Source: Gammaproteobacteria bacterium (lineage in GTDB: Bacteria > Pseudomonadota > Gammaproteobacteria > Steroidobacterales > Steroidobacteraceae). Taken from it: DNA of 43,200 nucleotides. The DNA is taken from contig RGUL01000011.1 in NCBI GenBank assembly GCA_010027845.1, positions 1 through 43,200 on the forward strand, given 5' to 3'. The position numbers were made by a program, and so were the translations under genes. This document shows, piece by piece, positions 9,546-18,548 of the stretch. Each line of letters starts with the position of its first letter. Within the stretch, counting starts at the first letter, position 1. The notes under the pieces are model-generated. The model worked only from the letters and a program-made list of their open reading frames with translations, was not told where the DNA came from and did no database searches.

Positions 9546-10568
9546 ATGGCACGCTACTTCAAGAGTGATAACACGGCGCCGGTCGCAGCAGAGATCCTCG
9601 CGGCGATCGCGGCAGCCAACGACGGGTATGCCGCCGGTTACGGCGACGACGACTGGTCGCAACGCTTGAACGCACGCTACAGCGCTCTGTTCGCGCACGA
9701 CGTGCGGGTGTTTCCGGTGGTCAGTGGCACGGCGGCAAACGCGCTCGCACTCGCCACGTTGGTGCCGCCCTATGGCGCGATCCTCACCCATGCCGAGGCG
9801 CACATCGTGCGCGACGAATGCGGGGCGCCCGAATTCATGAGCGGTGGCGCACGCCTCATTTTGATCGACGGACCCGGCGCAAAACTCACGCCCGCCGCGA
9901 TCGAGCGCACGCTGGCTGCGAACCCGACTGCGGTGCACACCGTGCAACCGCGCGCCGTTTCGATCACGCAGGCAACCGAATTGGGCACGGTTTATACGCC
10001 AGCCGAAGTGCGCGCACTCGCCGACTGCGCCCATCGCCATGGTCTCGCTTTGCACATGGACGGCGCGCGCTTTGCCAATGCCGTGGCCGCACTCGGCTGC
10101 GCGCCCGGCGACGTCACCGCGGCCGCAGGCGTCGACGTGTTGTCATTCGGTGCCAGCAAAAATGGCGCGATGTCCGCCGAAGCCGTGGTGTTTTTCGACA
10201 CCGCGCGGGTGGCCGACTTCGAGTTGCGCCGTAAGCGCGCTGCACACCTGCTGTCCAAAATGCGCTACGTCTCGGCGCAATTGCTCGCTTACGTCGAGAA
10301 CGATCTTTGGCTGCAGCTTGCACGTCGGGCCAATGCGCTCGCGGCACGCATCGCAGCAGCGGCGGGCGCCAGCCTGCTGCTGCCCGCCGAGGCCAACGAA
10401 GTGTTCTTGAAGCTCGATGCCGGACGGATTCAAGCGTTACGCGATCAAGGCTTCGCGTTTTACGACTGGGGCGCGATCGACTCGGGCGAAATTCGTCTGG
10501 TCGTCTCGTGGTGCCAAGCAGAGGAAGACGTGGAGGCTTTGTGTCGGTCGATCCGCTCGCTCCGCTAA
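9546..10568 (+). CDS. Threonine aldolase family PLP enzyme (low-specificity L-threonine aldolase-like)
   Basis: A fold-type I PLP enzyme of 340 residues, predicted to split L-threonine or L-allo-threonine into glycine and acetaldehyde. The opening FKSDNTAPVAAEIL, the GTAANALAL cofactor-phosphate loop, the HMDGARFANAV aspartate that contacts the pyridine nitrogen, and the Schiff-base lysine in LSFGASKNGAM (about K205) are all present. Relatives include beta-eliminating lyases and phenylserine aldolases, so the exact substrate is open. It overlaps tatD by 28 bases, which implies one transcript. Confidence 0.87.
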   Translation: MARYFKSDNTAPVAAEILAAIAAANDGYAAGYGDDDWSQRLNARYSALFAHDVRVFPVVSGTAANALALATLVPPYGAILTHAEAHIVRDECGAPEFMSGGARLILIDGPGAKLTPAAIERTLAANPTAVHTVQPRAVSITQATELGTVYTPAEVRALADCAHRHGLALHMDGARFANAVAALGCAPGDVTAAAGVDVLSFGASKNGAMSAEAVVFFDTARVADFELRRKRAAHLLSKMRYVSAQLLAYVENDLWLQLARRANALAARIAAAAGASLLLPAEANEVFLKLDAGRIQALRDQGFAFYDWGAIDSGEIRLVVSWCQAEEDVEALCRSIRSLR

Positions 10569-11353
10569 TCGACATCGGCATCAATCTCGGTCACGACTCC
10601 TACGACGCAGATCGCGATGCCGTCATCGCGCGCGCACAGGCAGCGGGCGTCCGTCAATTCGTCATCACCGGGGCCTCGCTCGCTGGCAGCGAAAAAGCGT
10701 TGGCGATCGCGCGTGCCGCACCCGGCATCGCGTTTGCGACGGCCGGCTGTCATCCGCACCACGCGCTCGATTACACCGCCGAAGCCGAGCGACTCGCGGC
10801 GCTCGCAGAGGACCCGCTGGTCGTCGCAGTCGGTGAATGCGGACTCGACTATCACCGCAATTTCTCCTCGCCGGCCGAGCAGCGCAGCGCATTCGCCAAG
10901 CAACTCGCCGTCGCGATCGAATTGCGCAAGCCGATTTTTTTACACGAGCGCGATGCACATGCGGATTTATTCGCGATGCTGCGCGAGCACGCCGACCTAC
11001 CGCCGGCGGTACTGCACTGCTACACCGGAGACGGTGCCGCGCTCGATCGATATTTGGAGTTGGGACTGTGGATCGGCATCACCGGCTGGATTTGCGATGA
11101 GCGGCGCGGCCTGCACCTGCGCGACATCGTGACACGCATCCCAGCCGAGCGATTGATGATCGAAACCGACGGGCCGTATCTCCTGCCACGCGATCTAGAT
11201 CCGAAACCTTCGACGCGCCGCAACGAGCCGATGTATCTCGCCCACATCGCCCGCACGGTCGCGGCCGCACGCGGCGAGTCGGCCGAACGATTGGCCGCGA
11301 CCACCACCGCGAACGCCCGCGAATTCTTCGGCTTACCGACGCCGACTCATTGA
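10541..11353 (+). CDS. tatD: TatD family metal-dependent DNase
   Basis: A 270-residue TatD-type TIM-barrel nuclease (3'-5' exonuclease in E. coli, linked to DNA repair and quality control). It tracks E. coli TatD closely: DIGINL at the start, ATAGCHPH, VVAVGECGLDYHRNFSSPAE, VLHCYTGD, GITGWICDERRGLHLRD and LMIETDGPYLLPRDLDPKPS, which together provide the two-metal His/Glu/Asp ligands. The start is a GTG at 10541 with a GGAGG ribosome site 5 bases before it, inside the end of the threonine aldolase gene. Its end overlaps the convergent NERD gene by 7 bases. Confidence 0.92.
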   Translation: MSVDPLAPLIDIGINLGHDSYDADRDAVIARAQAAGVRQFVITGASLAGSEKALAIARAAPGIAFATAGCHPHHALDYTAEAERLAALAEDPLVVAVGECGLDYHRNFSSPAEQRSAFAKQLAVAIELRKPIFLHERDAHADLFAMLREHADLPPAVLHCYTGDGAALDRYLELGLWIGITGWICDERRGLHLRDIVTRIPAERLMIETDGPYLLPRDLDPKPSTRRNEPMYLAHIARTVAAARGESAERLAATTTANAREFFGLPTPTH

Positions 11354-11868
11354 CGCGGCACCGGACTCGGCCGCAGCGACGCTTTGAGTCGCTCCCACGC
11401 CGGCCGCAGATCTTCGACCGCCCGAGCCGCGAGCGCTCGGTCACCCATCACGAAATCGGTATCGAGCGACGCCTCGCGAATCGTGAACCGCGGCGCGAGC
11501 TTCGGCAGCTCCACGCCGTCTGCGAACACGATGCGACCGTCGACTTGAAATTCGGGTGCGAGCGCGCGGAGTGCCGCCAAACGATCGTACAAAGATTCCT
11601 GTGGATTCGGAAAGGTCGTGCGCCGCACACCGTCCATGACCGTCCATTCGGCTAAGTGATCGCCCCCGAACACGTGGCCACGAAGCTCGCGTAGATCGAG
11701 CAACAAAAGACCGAGCGGCGTCCACAGCAAATAGTCCAGATGAAAGTCACCGCCCGCGCCATCGGGCACCAACATATCTTGCACGTACTCGATCGACATG
11801 GCTGTGATCCGCGCCCGCCTCAAGCGGCGCGCACGTCGTCGCGCGTACCAAGCCCAAAGATTGATCAC
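11347..11868 (-). CDS. NERD domain protein (nuclease-related)
   Basis: A 173-residue basic protein. After an Arg-rich N-terminus with a short hydrophobic start (INLWAWYARRRARRLRRARI) comes a core resembling the NERD domain, with VPDGAGGDFHLDYLLWTPLGLLLLDLRELRGHVFGGDHL corresponding to the restriction-nuclease-like D...E/DxK region, although the usual lysine of the active site is here in an LRELRG context. The function is unknown and catalytic activity is uncertain. It begins at a GTG overlapping the thrC stop as GTGA, so it is probably translated together with the threonine operon. Assignment rests on pattern recognition of the core only. Confidence 0.65.
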   Translation of the reverse strand: MINLWAWYARRRARRLRRARITAMSIEYVQDMLVPDGAGGDFHLDYLLWTPLGLLLLDLRELRGHVFGGDHLAEWTVMDGVRRTTFPNPQESLYDRLAALRALAPEFQVDGRIVFADGVELPKLAPRFTIREASLDTDFVMGDRALAARAVEDLRPAWERLKASLRPSPVPRQ

Positions 11869-13163
11869 TGCTGCAGCAGCGCCTCGCGTAACTCGGTGAG
11901 CGACGCATCGAGCGATTCGCGCCGGGTCGGCCGACCGAGCAACTCGGCGAGCGCCGGTGGCACGGGCACTTTGCCGCCGATCAAAGGTTCGACGATTTCG
12001 GGAAACTTCGCAGGCGATGCAGTCGCCACCACGCACCACGGATGCGCGTCCCGCTCACTGGCCGCGAGATTCGCCCAAGTCTCGGCACCGACCGCCGTGT
12101 GCGGGCACCAAATCATGCCGAAGCGTGCATGGTCCACCGTGATGCGTTCGCGAATCGCCGCATCGTCGATACTGGTGGCGCGCACCGCCCCGCGCAACGC
12201 TGCGAGCTCGGGAAACATCGCCCGCAAGCGCTCGAGATTCGAGGGATTGCCGACATCCATCGCCGAGGCGAGCGTCGCGACGCTCGCTCGCGCCTGCAAA
12301 GTGCCCGAGCGTAAAAAATCCGGCACGGTGCGGTTCGCATTGTGCGCGAGTATCACCTCACCGATCGGCAATCCCATCGACCGCGCCCAGATGCAAGCCA
12401 CCGCATTGCCGAGATTGCCGCTCGGGATGATGAAGGACAGCGTCCGACCGGTACGACGGCGGAACTGCAAACTGGTCGCAGCGTAATAGACGGCCTGCGG
12501 CAACAGACGACCGAGGTTGATGCTGTTCGCAGACGACAACGCACAACGCGCCAGCAGCGCCGGATCGACGAACGCTTCTTTGACCATGCGTTGGCAATCG
12601 TCGAAGGTGCCGCGCACGGCAAAACTGCGGACGTTGTCGCCCCAACAGGTGAGCTGTCGCTCTTGAGTCGGCGACACGAGACCATCGGGAAACAACACGG
12701 TGACCGCCATGCCGGGTCGGCGATGAAACGCCGCCGCGACCGCGCCGCCGGTGTCCCCCGAAGTCGCGACCAAAATATTGAGCGAGGGTTCGCCCTCGCG
12801 TCGTAAGCGGGCGAAGCATGCCGCCAAAAACCGCGCGCCGAAATCTTTGAAGGCGGCCGTCGGACCGTGAAACAACTCGAGTACGAACAAGCGCTCGTCG
12901 AGCACGCTCACGAGCGGCGCCGGAAAATCGAAAGCTTCGCGCACGATCGCGCCCAGCTGCGATTCGAGCGGATCGCCGGCGGCGAACGGTGCGAGCAAAC
13001 GCTCGGCAACCTCGGGCAGCGACTCTGCACCGTCGAAGTCGGCAAGCTCGAACGACGGCCAGCGCGTCGGCACGTACAAACCACCGTCGGGCGCGAGCCC
13101 ACGCCGTAACGCCGCCGAGAAACCGATCGCCTCGGGCGCGCCGCGGGTGCTGCGAAATTCCAT
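11865..13163 (-). CDS. thrC: Threonine synthase
   Basis: ThrC converts O-phosphohomoserine to L-threonine with PLP. The 432-residue protein has the gammaproteobacterial opening (EFRSTRGAPEAIGFSAALRRG), PDGGLYVP, and the Schiff-base lysine in HGPTAAFKDFGARF (about K106). ATSGDTGGAVAAAF and PSGNLGNAVA form the cofactor-phosphate loops. The ATG at 13163 is chosen over longer frames because it matches the family N-terminus. It is third in the thr operon, 19 bases after thrB, and is coupled to the NERD gene downstream. Confidence 0.96.
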   Translation of the reverse strand: MEFRSTRGAPEAIGFSAALRRGLAPDGGLYVPTRWPSFELADFDGAESLPEVAERLLAPFAAGDPLESQLGAIVREAFDFPAPLVSVLDERLFVLELFHGPTAAFKDFGARFLAACFARLRREGEPSLNILVATSGDTGGAVAAAFHRRPGMAVTVLFPDGLVSPTQERQLTCWGDNVRSFAVRGTFDDCQRMVKEAFVDPALLARCALSSANSINLGRLLPQAVYYAATSLQFRRRTGRTLSFIIPSGNLGNAVACIWARSMGLPIGEVILAHNANRTVPDFLRSGTLQARASVATLASAMDVGNPSNLERLRAMFPELAALRGAVRATSIDDAAIRERITVDHARFGMIWCPHTAVGAETWANLAASERDAHPWCVVATASPAKFPEIVEPLIGGKVPVPPALAELLGRPTRRESLDASLTELREALLQQ

Positions 13164-13182
13164 TGGAGTTCTCACCGAACGC

Positions 13183-14115
13183 TCAGGCGACGATGCGCGC
13201 CCCGTCGGACTCGACCGGCACGACCCAGTGGTCGCACTCGACACCGTTGCGTGCGAATTCGGCGAGCATCGTGCTGCGCACTCGTTCCGCTTGTGGCTCT
13301 AGCGCCCACGCGAACATCGTCGGGCCGGCGCCCGAGATCGAGCAACCGAGCGCGCCGGCGGAAATCGCCGCCGCATGCACGGCACTGAAGCCCGGGATCA
13401 ATTGACGGCGCTGCGGCTCGATGACGACGTCGTTCAAACATTCGCGGATCATGTCGAGATCGTTGGTGTAGCAGCCGGAGATGAACCCGGCGAGGTTCGC
13501 GGTTTGCCAAACGAAATCGGCCATACCGACTTCACGCTTCAAGATCGCGCGCGCTTGCTTGGTCGAGAGAAACATGTGCGGGTGGGTGATCACCGCACAG
13601 ATACCTTTGGGCACCGGAATGCGCTTGATACGCGGATCGTCGATGCCGACGGTCAGCGTCAACCCGCCGAAGAGACAGGGTGCGATGTTGTCGACGTGCA
13701 TCGAGCCGCTCGCCACCACCTCGCCCTGCATAGCGAACTTCAAAAGTTCGAGCTTGGTAAACGGGCGCGCCAATAGCGCATTCGCGGCAACCACCGCGCC
13801 CACCGCCGAAGCCGCCGAGCCACCGAGACCGGACCCCAAAGGGATGCCCTTCTCGATTTGCAACTCGAAACCGAAGTCGGGTTTGGCGGCGACGTTGAGT
13901 GCGAGCAACGCTCGACCGGCCGTATTGCGCTCGGGATCGGTGGGTAGATCGGTCGCGACACCAGTCGTCGATGCGATACGAACACCGGACTGCACGGTGC
14001 GCGTCACGGTGATTCGATCCCCGAGTGCGTCGACGGCAAAACCCAGTATGTCGAAGCCGATGGCGACGTTGGCGACCGACGCCGGCGCAAAGGCGACCGC
14101 CCGCTCTAGCGTCAT
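13183..14115 (-). CDS. thrB: Homoserine kinase
   Basis: ThrB phosphorylates L-homoserine with ATP to give O-phosphohomoserine. It is a GHMP kinase of 310 residues; the ATP-binding signature PLGSGLGGSAAS lies at about residues 92-103, the N-terminal motif is APASVANVAIGFDILG, and the C-terminal GHMP motif is GALGCSISGAGPTMFA. The ATG overlaps the thrA stop by 4 bases (ATGA). This is the GHMP type, not the unrelated APH-type homoserine kinase found in some proteobacteria. Confidence 0.97.
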   Translation of the reverse strand: MTLERAVAFAPASVANVAIGFDILGFAVDALGDRITVTRTVQSGVRIASTTGVATDLPTDPERNTAGRALLALNVAAKPDFGFELQIEKGIPLGSGLGGSAASAVGAVVAANALLARPFTKLELLKFAMQGEVVASGSMHVDNIAPCLFGGLTLTVGIDDPRIKRIPVPKGICAVITHPHMFLSTKQARAILKREVGMADFVWQTANLAGFISGCYTNDLDMIRECLNDVVIEPQRRQLIPGFSAVHAAAISAGALGCSISGAGPTMFAWALEPQAERVRSTMLAEFARNGVECDHWVVPVESDGARIVA

Positions 14116-16598
14116 ATCTTTGCTCCGAGATAGGCCGACAAACGCAGTAGATCGGCGAAGATCCCGCCGGCGGTCACGCCCGGCCCGGCGCCCGGCCCTT
14201 GCACGATCAACGGGTTGTTATCGTACCGACTGGTGGCAAATCGCACGACGTTATCGGTGAGTGCGATGTTGGCGAACGCGTGCTTCGCGTCGAGTTCTGC
14301 AACCCCAACGGTCGCCTGGCCGTCGGCGGAGATGCGACCGACGTACCGCAAAACTTTGCCGCGCGCCCGCGCGGCTTCGAATCGCGCTCGCATCGCGGCA
14401 TCGTGCTGCGGCAAACCGGCCAAAAACTCGTCGCTGCTGCCACCCTCGAGACCGCTAGGCACCAAACTCTCGACCGCGACGTCGCTCATCTCGAGCGTCA
14501 AACCCATCTCGCGACCAAGGATGATGAGTTTGCGTGCGACGTCCAAACCGGATAAGTCGTCGCGCGGATCGGGCTCGGTGTAACCGCGTTGTTTCGCATC
14601 ACGCACGATGTCGCTGAACTCGCGACTGCCGTCGTATACGTTGAACAAATAAGCGAGCGTGCCGGAAAAGATTCCCTCGATGCTGGTGATCTCGTCGCCG
14701 GTGTCACGCAAATCACGCAAAGTTTGCACCACCGGCAAACCCGCACCGACGGTCGCTTCGTACAGATAGTGAGCCCCGCCCTCGCGGCGTGCGAGTTGCA
14801 TGCTGCGATAAAACGCCATCGCGGCGCTGTTGGCTTTTTTGTTAGGTGTTACGACGTGGATCCCCGCTCCGAGCCAAGCGGGGTAGTTTTTGGCGACGTC
14901 GCCGCTCGCGGTGCAATCGATGATGACGTGATGCGGTAGATAGTCGGCACCGACGTGCTCGACGAAGCGCGCAAGATCGGCCGACTCGCCTTCGCTCGCG
15001 AGTGCCGCTTGCCAGCCGTCGAGCGCGACACCCTTTTCGGCGAGCAGCATCCGCTTCGAGGTCATGATGCCGCGGACACGCAAATCGAGTTTGAAATCGC
15101 GTTGCAAACGCGCGCTTTGCGAGGCGATTTGTTCGAGCAACACGCGGCCGACCGTGCCAGGTCCGATGATGCCGACCGACAACGTCGTCGCCGACAGATA
15201 AAAGCTCGCATGCACGGCGCGCAGCGCGCGGGTTGCGGCCTTCGCCGGCACGACGACCGAGATGTTGCGCTCGGACGCGCCTTGCGCGATCGCGCGCACG
15301 TTAACCGCCGCGGCACCCAAGGCCTCGAATACTTTGGCTGCGACGCCCGGGATACCGGCCATGCCGTCACCAACCACCGCGAGGATCGCCAGTTCGGGAT
15401 CGCTCTCGACCGATTGGATCTGTCCTTGACCGAGCTCGCGCGCGAACGCCTCGCGCACCACCGCGACGGCGCGCGTCGCCTGCGCGCGCGGCACCGCACA
15501 GCAAATCGAATGCTCGGAACTGCCTTGCGAAATCAGCACCACAGAGATGCCCGCCTCGCGCAGCGCACCGAACAAGCGATGCGCGGTACCGGGAACGCCG
15601 ATCATGCCCGCGCCTTCGACGTTCACCAGCGCGATATCTTCGATCGTCGTGATGCCCTTAACGGTCAAAGCCGATGTCGGCCGCGCGCAGATCAACGTCG
15701 CCGGATTTTGCGGCGCGAAGGTGTTGCGGATCCAAATCGGAATTTCGCGGCCGATCGCGGGCGCCATCGTTTGCGGATGGATCACCTTAGCGCCGAAATA
15801 CGCAAGTTCCATGGCCTCGTTGTAGGACAACGAGTCGATCACCTGCGCATCGGGCACGCGGCGCGGATCGGCCGACAGCACGCCGTCGACGTCGGTCCAA
15901 ATGTGGATTTCTTTGGCGTCGAGCAATGCACCGAAGATCGATGCCGAGAAATCGCTGCCGTTTCGTCCCAGGTTAGTTTGACGCCCCTTCGGGTCACGCG
16001 CCACGAAACCCGTGACGATCAAGGTTTCGGCAGGCTCTGCCGCAACGGCTGCTCGCAGCAGGCGTCGCGATTCTTCCCATTGCACCAGCGGGCCGAGCGG
16101 ACCACGCTCGACCACCAATACTTCGCGTGCATCGACCCAACGCACATGACCGGGCCGCGTCTGCTCGGCGGCAAAATATGCGCGAAACAATCTCGTCGAC
16201 CAAAGCTCACCGAAACCGGCCGCGACGTCGACGACGGCTGGGTCAGCGTTGCCGTCCGCGCGCACTTGGACGAGTGATTGCTCGAGTGTTTGCAGATCGA
16301 CTTCCAACGAAGCGACGAATTCTTTGGCAGCCGACGGCTGCAACAGTTCGCCAGCCAAGCCCGTGTGACGCGCGCGTAGTGCGGCGATCGCAGTGCGCGA
16401 GTCGGCTCCGGTCGCCGCCGCGTGCACGGCATCGATGAGTTCGTCGGTGACGCCTTTACAGGCCGACAGCACGACGGCCAACCGCCCCGGCGAACGAGCT
16501 TTCAAGATCGCCGCGACGCGACGGAAGCAGTCGGCATCGGCGACGCTGGAGCCGCCGAATTTGTGCACGACCCAGTCGGCGGCGTGTGAGACGGTCAT
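14112..16598 (-). CDS. thrA: Bifunctional aspartokinase / homoserine dehydrogenase I
   Basis: This 828-residue fusion performs the first and third steps of the aspartate pathway. The aspartokinase domain starts at VVHKFGGSSVADADC (about residue 13); the two ACT regulatory segments fall around residues 310-465 (VNVEGAGMIGVPGTAHRLF and AILAVVGDGMAGIPGVAAKV), so threonine feedback is expected. Homoserine dehydrogenase begins near residue 474 with the NAD(P)-binding SVGIIGPGTVGRVL and includes TPNKKAN, EATVGAGLPV and GIFSGTLAYLFN. The ATG at 16598 gives the usual N-terminus; a TTG at 16682 would add 28 unconserved residues. It heads a thrABC operon and overlaps thrB by 4 bases. Confidence 0.96.
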   Translation of the reverse strand: MTVSHAADWVVHKFGGSSVADADCFRRVAAILKARSPGRLAVVLSACKGVTDELIDAVHAAATGADSRTAIAALRARHTGLAGELLQPSAAKEFVASLEVDLQTLEQSLVQVRADGNADPAVVDVAAGFGELWSTRLFRAYFAAEQTRPGHVRWVDAREVLVVERGPLGPLVQWEESRRLLRAAVAAEPAETLIVTGFVARDPKGRQTNLGRNGSDFSASIFGALLDAKEIHIWTDVDGVLSADPRRVPDAQVIDSLSYNEAMELAYFGAKVIHPQTMAPAIGREIPIWIRNTFAPQNPATLICARPTSALTVKGITTIEDIALVNVEGAGMIGVPGTAHRLFGALREAGISVVLISQGSSEHSICCAVPRAQATRAVAVVREAFARELGQGQIQSVESDPELAILAVVGDGMAGIPGVAAKVFEALGAAAVNVRAIAQGASERNISVVVPAKAATRALRAVHASFYLSATTLSVGIIGPGTVGRVLLEQIASQSARLQRDFKLDLRVRGIMTSKRMLLAEKGVALDGWQAALASEGESADLARFVEHVGADYLPHHVIIDCTASGDVAKNYPAWLGAGIHVVTPNKKANSAAMAFYRSMQLARREGGAHYLYEATVGAGLPVVQTLRDLRDTGDEITSIEGIFSGTLAYLFNVYDGSREFSDIVRDAKQRGYTEPDPRDDLSGLDVARKLIILGREMGLTLEMSDVAVESLVPSGLEGGSSDEFLAGLPQHDAAMRARFEAARARGKVLRYVGRISADGQATVGVAELDAKHAFANIALTDNVVRFATSRYDNNPLIVQGPGAGPGVTAGGIFADLLRLSAYLGAKI

Positions 16599-16727
16599 GG
16601 GGGAAAATCCAACCAAACGCGAATCGCGAATGCTATCGGTCGGAGGCCTATCGTTGCAAGGGAAACGCTGATTTTTCAGCAATTTTCACTATACTCGGAC
16701 ATCGATTGCCGCACGCCGTGAGACTTC
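16599..16727. promoter_or_regulatory. Divergent promoter region between thrA and the tandem SUMF-like gene
   Basis: A 129-base region that must carry promoters for both strands. The stretch ACTATACT around 16688-16695 offers a -10-like box either way: TATACT (plus) and TATAGT (minus). No good -35 is seen for either. A short hairpin, GCTGA/TCAGC around TTTT, lies at 16667-16680. I see no threonine/isoleucine-rich leader peptide or terminator pair on the minus strand, so classical E. coli-type attenuation is not evident. Confidence 0.35.
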
Positions 16728-18548
16728 ATGCGCAGCCTTCGCCGACATTTACTTCCGCTAATCTGCAGCCTAATCGCAGCCAGCCATTGCAACGCTGCCG
16801 CCACTCAATCCGCACCGACCACGTTCCGCGACTGTCCAAATTGCCCGGAAATGGTGGTGATCCCAGCGGGAAGTTTCACGATGGGCACACTAGCCGCACA
16901 TCGCGTGCCGACCGAAGTGCCCGCAGAACTCGCACCGCAGCGCATCCGCATCGAGCGCGCATTCGCGCTCGGTCGCTACGAAGTCACGCGCGCCGAGTAC
17001 GCCGAATTCGCAGCCGCCACCGGCCGCGCAGGCGTCGCGGTGAAATGCCGCACTTGGGTCGAGTCGGTACAAGGATTTCGTGATTTGATGATCGCGTGGG
17101 ATGCGCCCAACGTGCCGCGCCAACCGACACCGCGTCACCCGGCCACGTGCATCGATTGGCACGACGCACGCGCGTATGCCGAATGGCTCAGCGCCAAAAC
17201 CGGGCGCGCCTATCGCCTGCCGAGTGAAGCCGAATGGGAATACGCCGCCAAGGCGGGCACCGATACGCTACGCCATTGGGGCGACGATCCGAATTCGGGC
17301 TGTCGTTTCGCAAATCTCAACGACCGTCGCACGCAGTCGCGCTATCCGCTTGCGTGGGCGGGCGTCGACTGCGACGACGGCTTCGAGGACGTCGCGCCGG
17401 TCGGCAGCCTCGCGCCGAATTCCTTTGGGCTCTACGACATGATCGGCAACGTCTGGGAGTGGGCTGAAGATTGTTCGACCCTCACCTATCACGGCCGTCC
17501 GACCGATCAACGCGCGTGGGTGTGGGATGGCGGCTGCAAACGCCGCATTCAACGCGCGGGCGGTTGGTCGACCGGACCCGAACGCACGCGCGCAGCGTTT
17601 CACGGCGATGGCGATGCGGAAGACCGCGCCGACTTCGCGGGCTTTCGCGTCGCACTCGATTTAGAACGCACGCCCGCCGCGCCCGCCGCGGCCGCAAGCG
17701 CAACGCGAACCGATGATGCGGCACCGCCGAGCGCCGGCACCGTGCTGCGCGATTGTGATCTTTGCCCGGAACTCGTCGCGATTCCGGCCGGAAAATTTCA
17801 GCTCGGAAGTTCTGCCGACGATTACGAGCACGACGTCGAGTCGGGTGAAACGCCGGCGCTGCCGATCACCATCCGTAAAGCGTACGCGCTCGGACGCTTC
17901 GAAGTGACGCGTGCCGAATTCGCGCACTTCGTCGCGGCGACCCATTTTCGTCCTGCGCTCGCTTGCGCGCTCACCGACGATGCGCCACCGGCATCCCCCG
18001 TACGCTGCATCACGCGACCGGATGCCGAGGCGTACGTCGCCTGGCTCGCCCACGAGACGGGTCTACGCTTCCGGCTACCGAGCGAGTCCGAGTGGGAATA
18101 CGCGGTACGCGCAGGCACCACCGGCGCTCGTTTTTGGAGTGCGCGCGATTCGCACGAGGGCGTGTCGATCTCGCGCGCTTGTGATTACGCGAACGTGTAC
18201 GACGTCAGTGCACGCGAGGCCCGATTGCCGCAACCCTTCGCGCGTTGCACCGACCATTACCGCGAACGCGCACCGGTCGGCAGTTTTGCACCGAACGCCT
18301 TCGGGCTTTACGACATGATCGGCAACGTGCGCGAGCTGCTCGCCGATTGCCACACCAAAAGTTATAAGGGTCGTCCGCCGGACGAACGCGCGTGGCACTG
18401 GTCCGGTTGTCATACGAGCGTGGTGCGCGGCGGCTCTTGGCGCTCACGACCGATCGCGAGCCGCAGCGCCACTCGCGATGGTCTCGCCTGGGACGCGCCG
18501 CTTGATGCATGGCGCGACGTCGGTTTGCGCGTCGCGCGCGATTTTTGA
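16728..18548 (+). CDS. Secreted protein with two tandem formylglycine-generating-enzyme-like (SUMF1) domains
   Basis: A 606-residue protein with a Sec signal peptide (basic start, hydrophobic core to about residue 24, cleavage near CNA-A). Two homologous halves follow, starting near residues 33 and 338 and joined by an Ala/Pro-rich linker. Each half opens with a CxxC pair (RDCPNCPEMVVIPAGSF; RDCDLCPELVAIPAGKF) and contains RLPSEAEWEYA or RLPSESEWEYA, NSFGLYDMIGNVWEW or NAFGLYDMIGNVREL, and a terminal GFRVA/GLRVA. The copper-binding cysteines of true formylglycine-generating enzymes, which follow the GGSW-type motif, are absent in both halves (GGWSTGPERTRAAF; GGSWRSRPIASRSA). It is therefore probably a binding or structural SUMF-fold protein, not a sulfatase activator; no sulfatase gene is nearby. 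Confidence 0.85.
   Translation: MRSLRRHLLPLICSLIAASHCNAAATQSAPTTFRDCPNCPEMVVIPAGSFTMGTLAAHRVPTEVPAELAPQRIRIERAFALGRYEVTRAEYAEFAAATGRAGVAVKCRTWVESVQGFRDLMIAWDAPNVPRQPTPRHPATCIDWHDARAYAEWLSAKTGRAYRLPSEAEWEYAAKAGTDTLRHWGDDPNSGCRFANLNDRRTQSRYPLAWAGVDCDDGFEDVAPVGSLAPNSFGLYDMIGNVWEWAEDCSTLTYHGRPTDQRAWVWDGGCKRRIQRAGGWSTGPERTRAAFHGDGDAEDRADFAGFRVALDLERTPAAPAAAASATRTDDAAPPSAGTVLRDCDLCPELVAIPAGKFQLGSSADDYEHDVESGETPALPITIRKAYALGRFEVTRAEFAHFVAATHFRPALACALTDDAPPASPVRCITRPDAEAYVAWLAHETGLRFRLPSESEWEYAVRAGTTGARFWSARDSHEGVSISRACDYANVYDVSAREARLPQPFARCTDHYRERAPVGSFAPNAFGLYDMIGNVRELLADCHTKSYKGRPPDERAWHWSGCHTSVVRGGSWRSRPIASRSATRDGLAWDAPLDAWRDVGLRVARDF

Noticed and set aside
14955-16277. 440-codon plus-strand frame opposite thrA
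   Set aside because: It is antisense to the well-supported aspartokinase/homoserine dehydrogenase.
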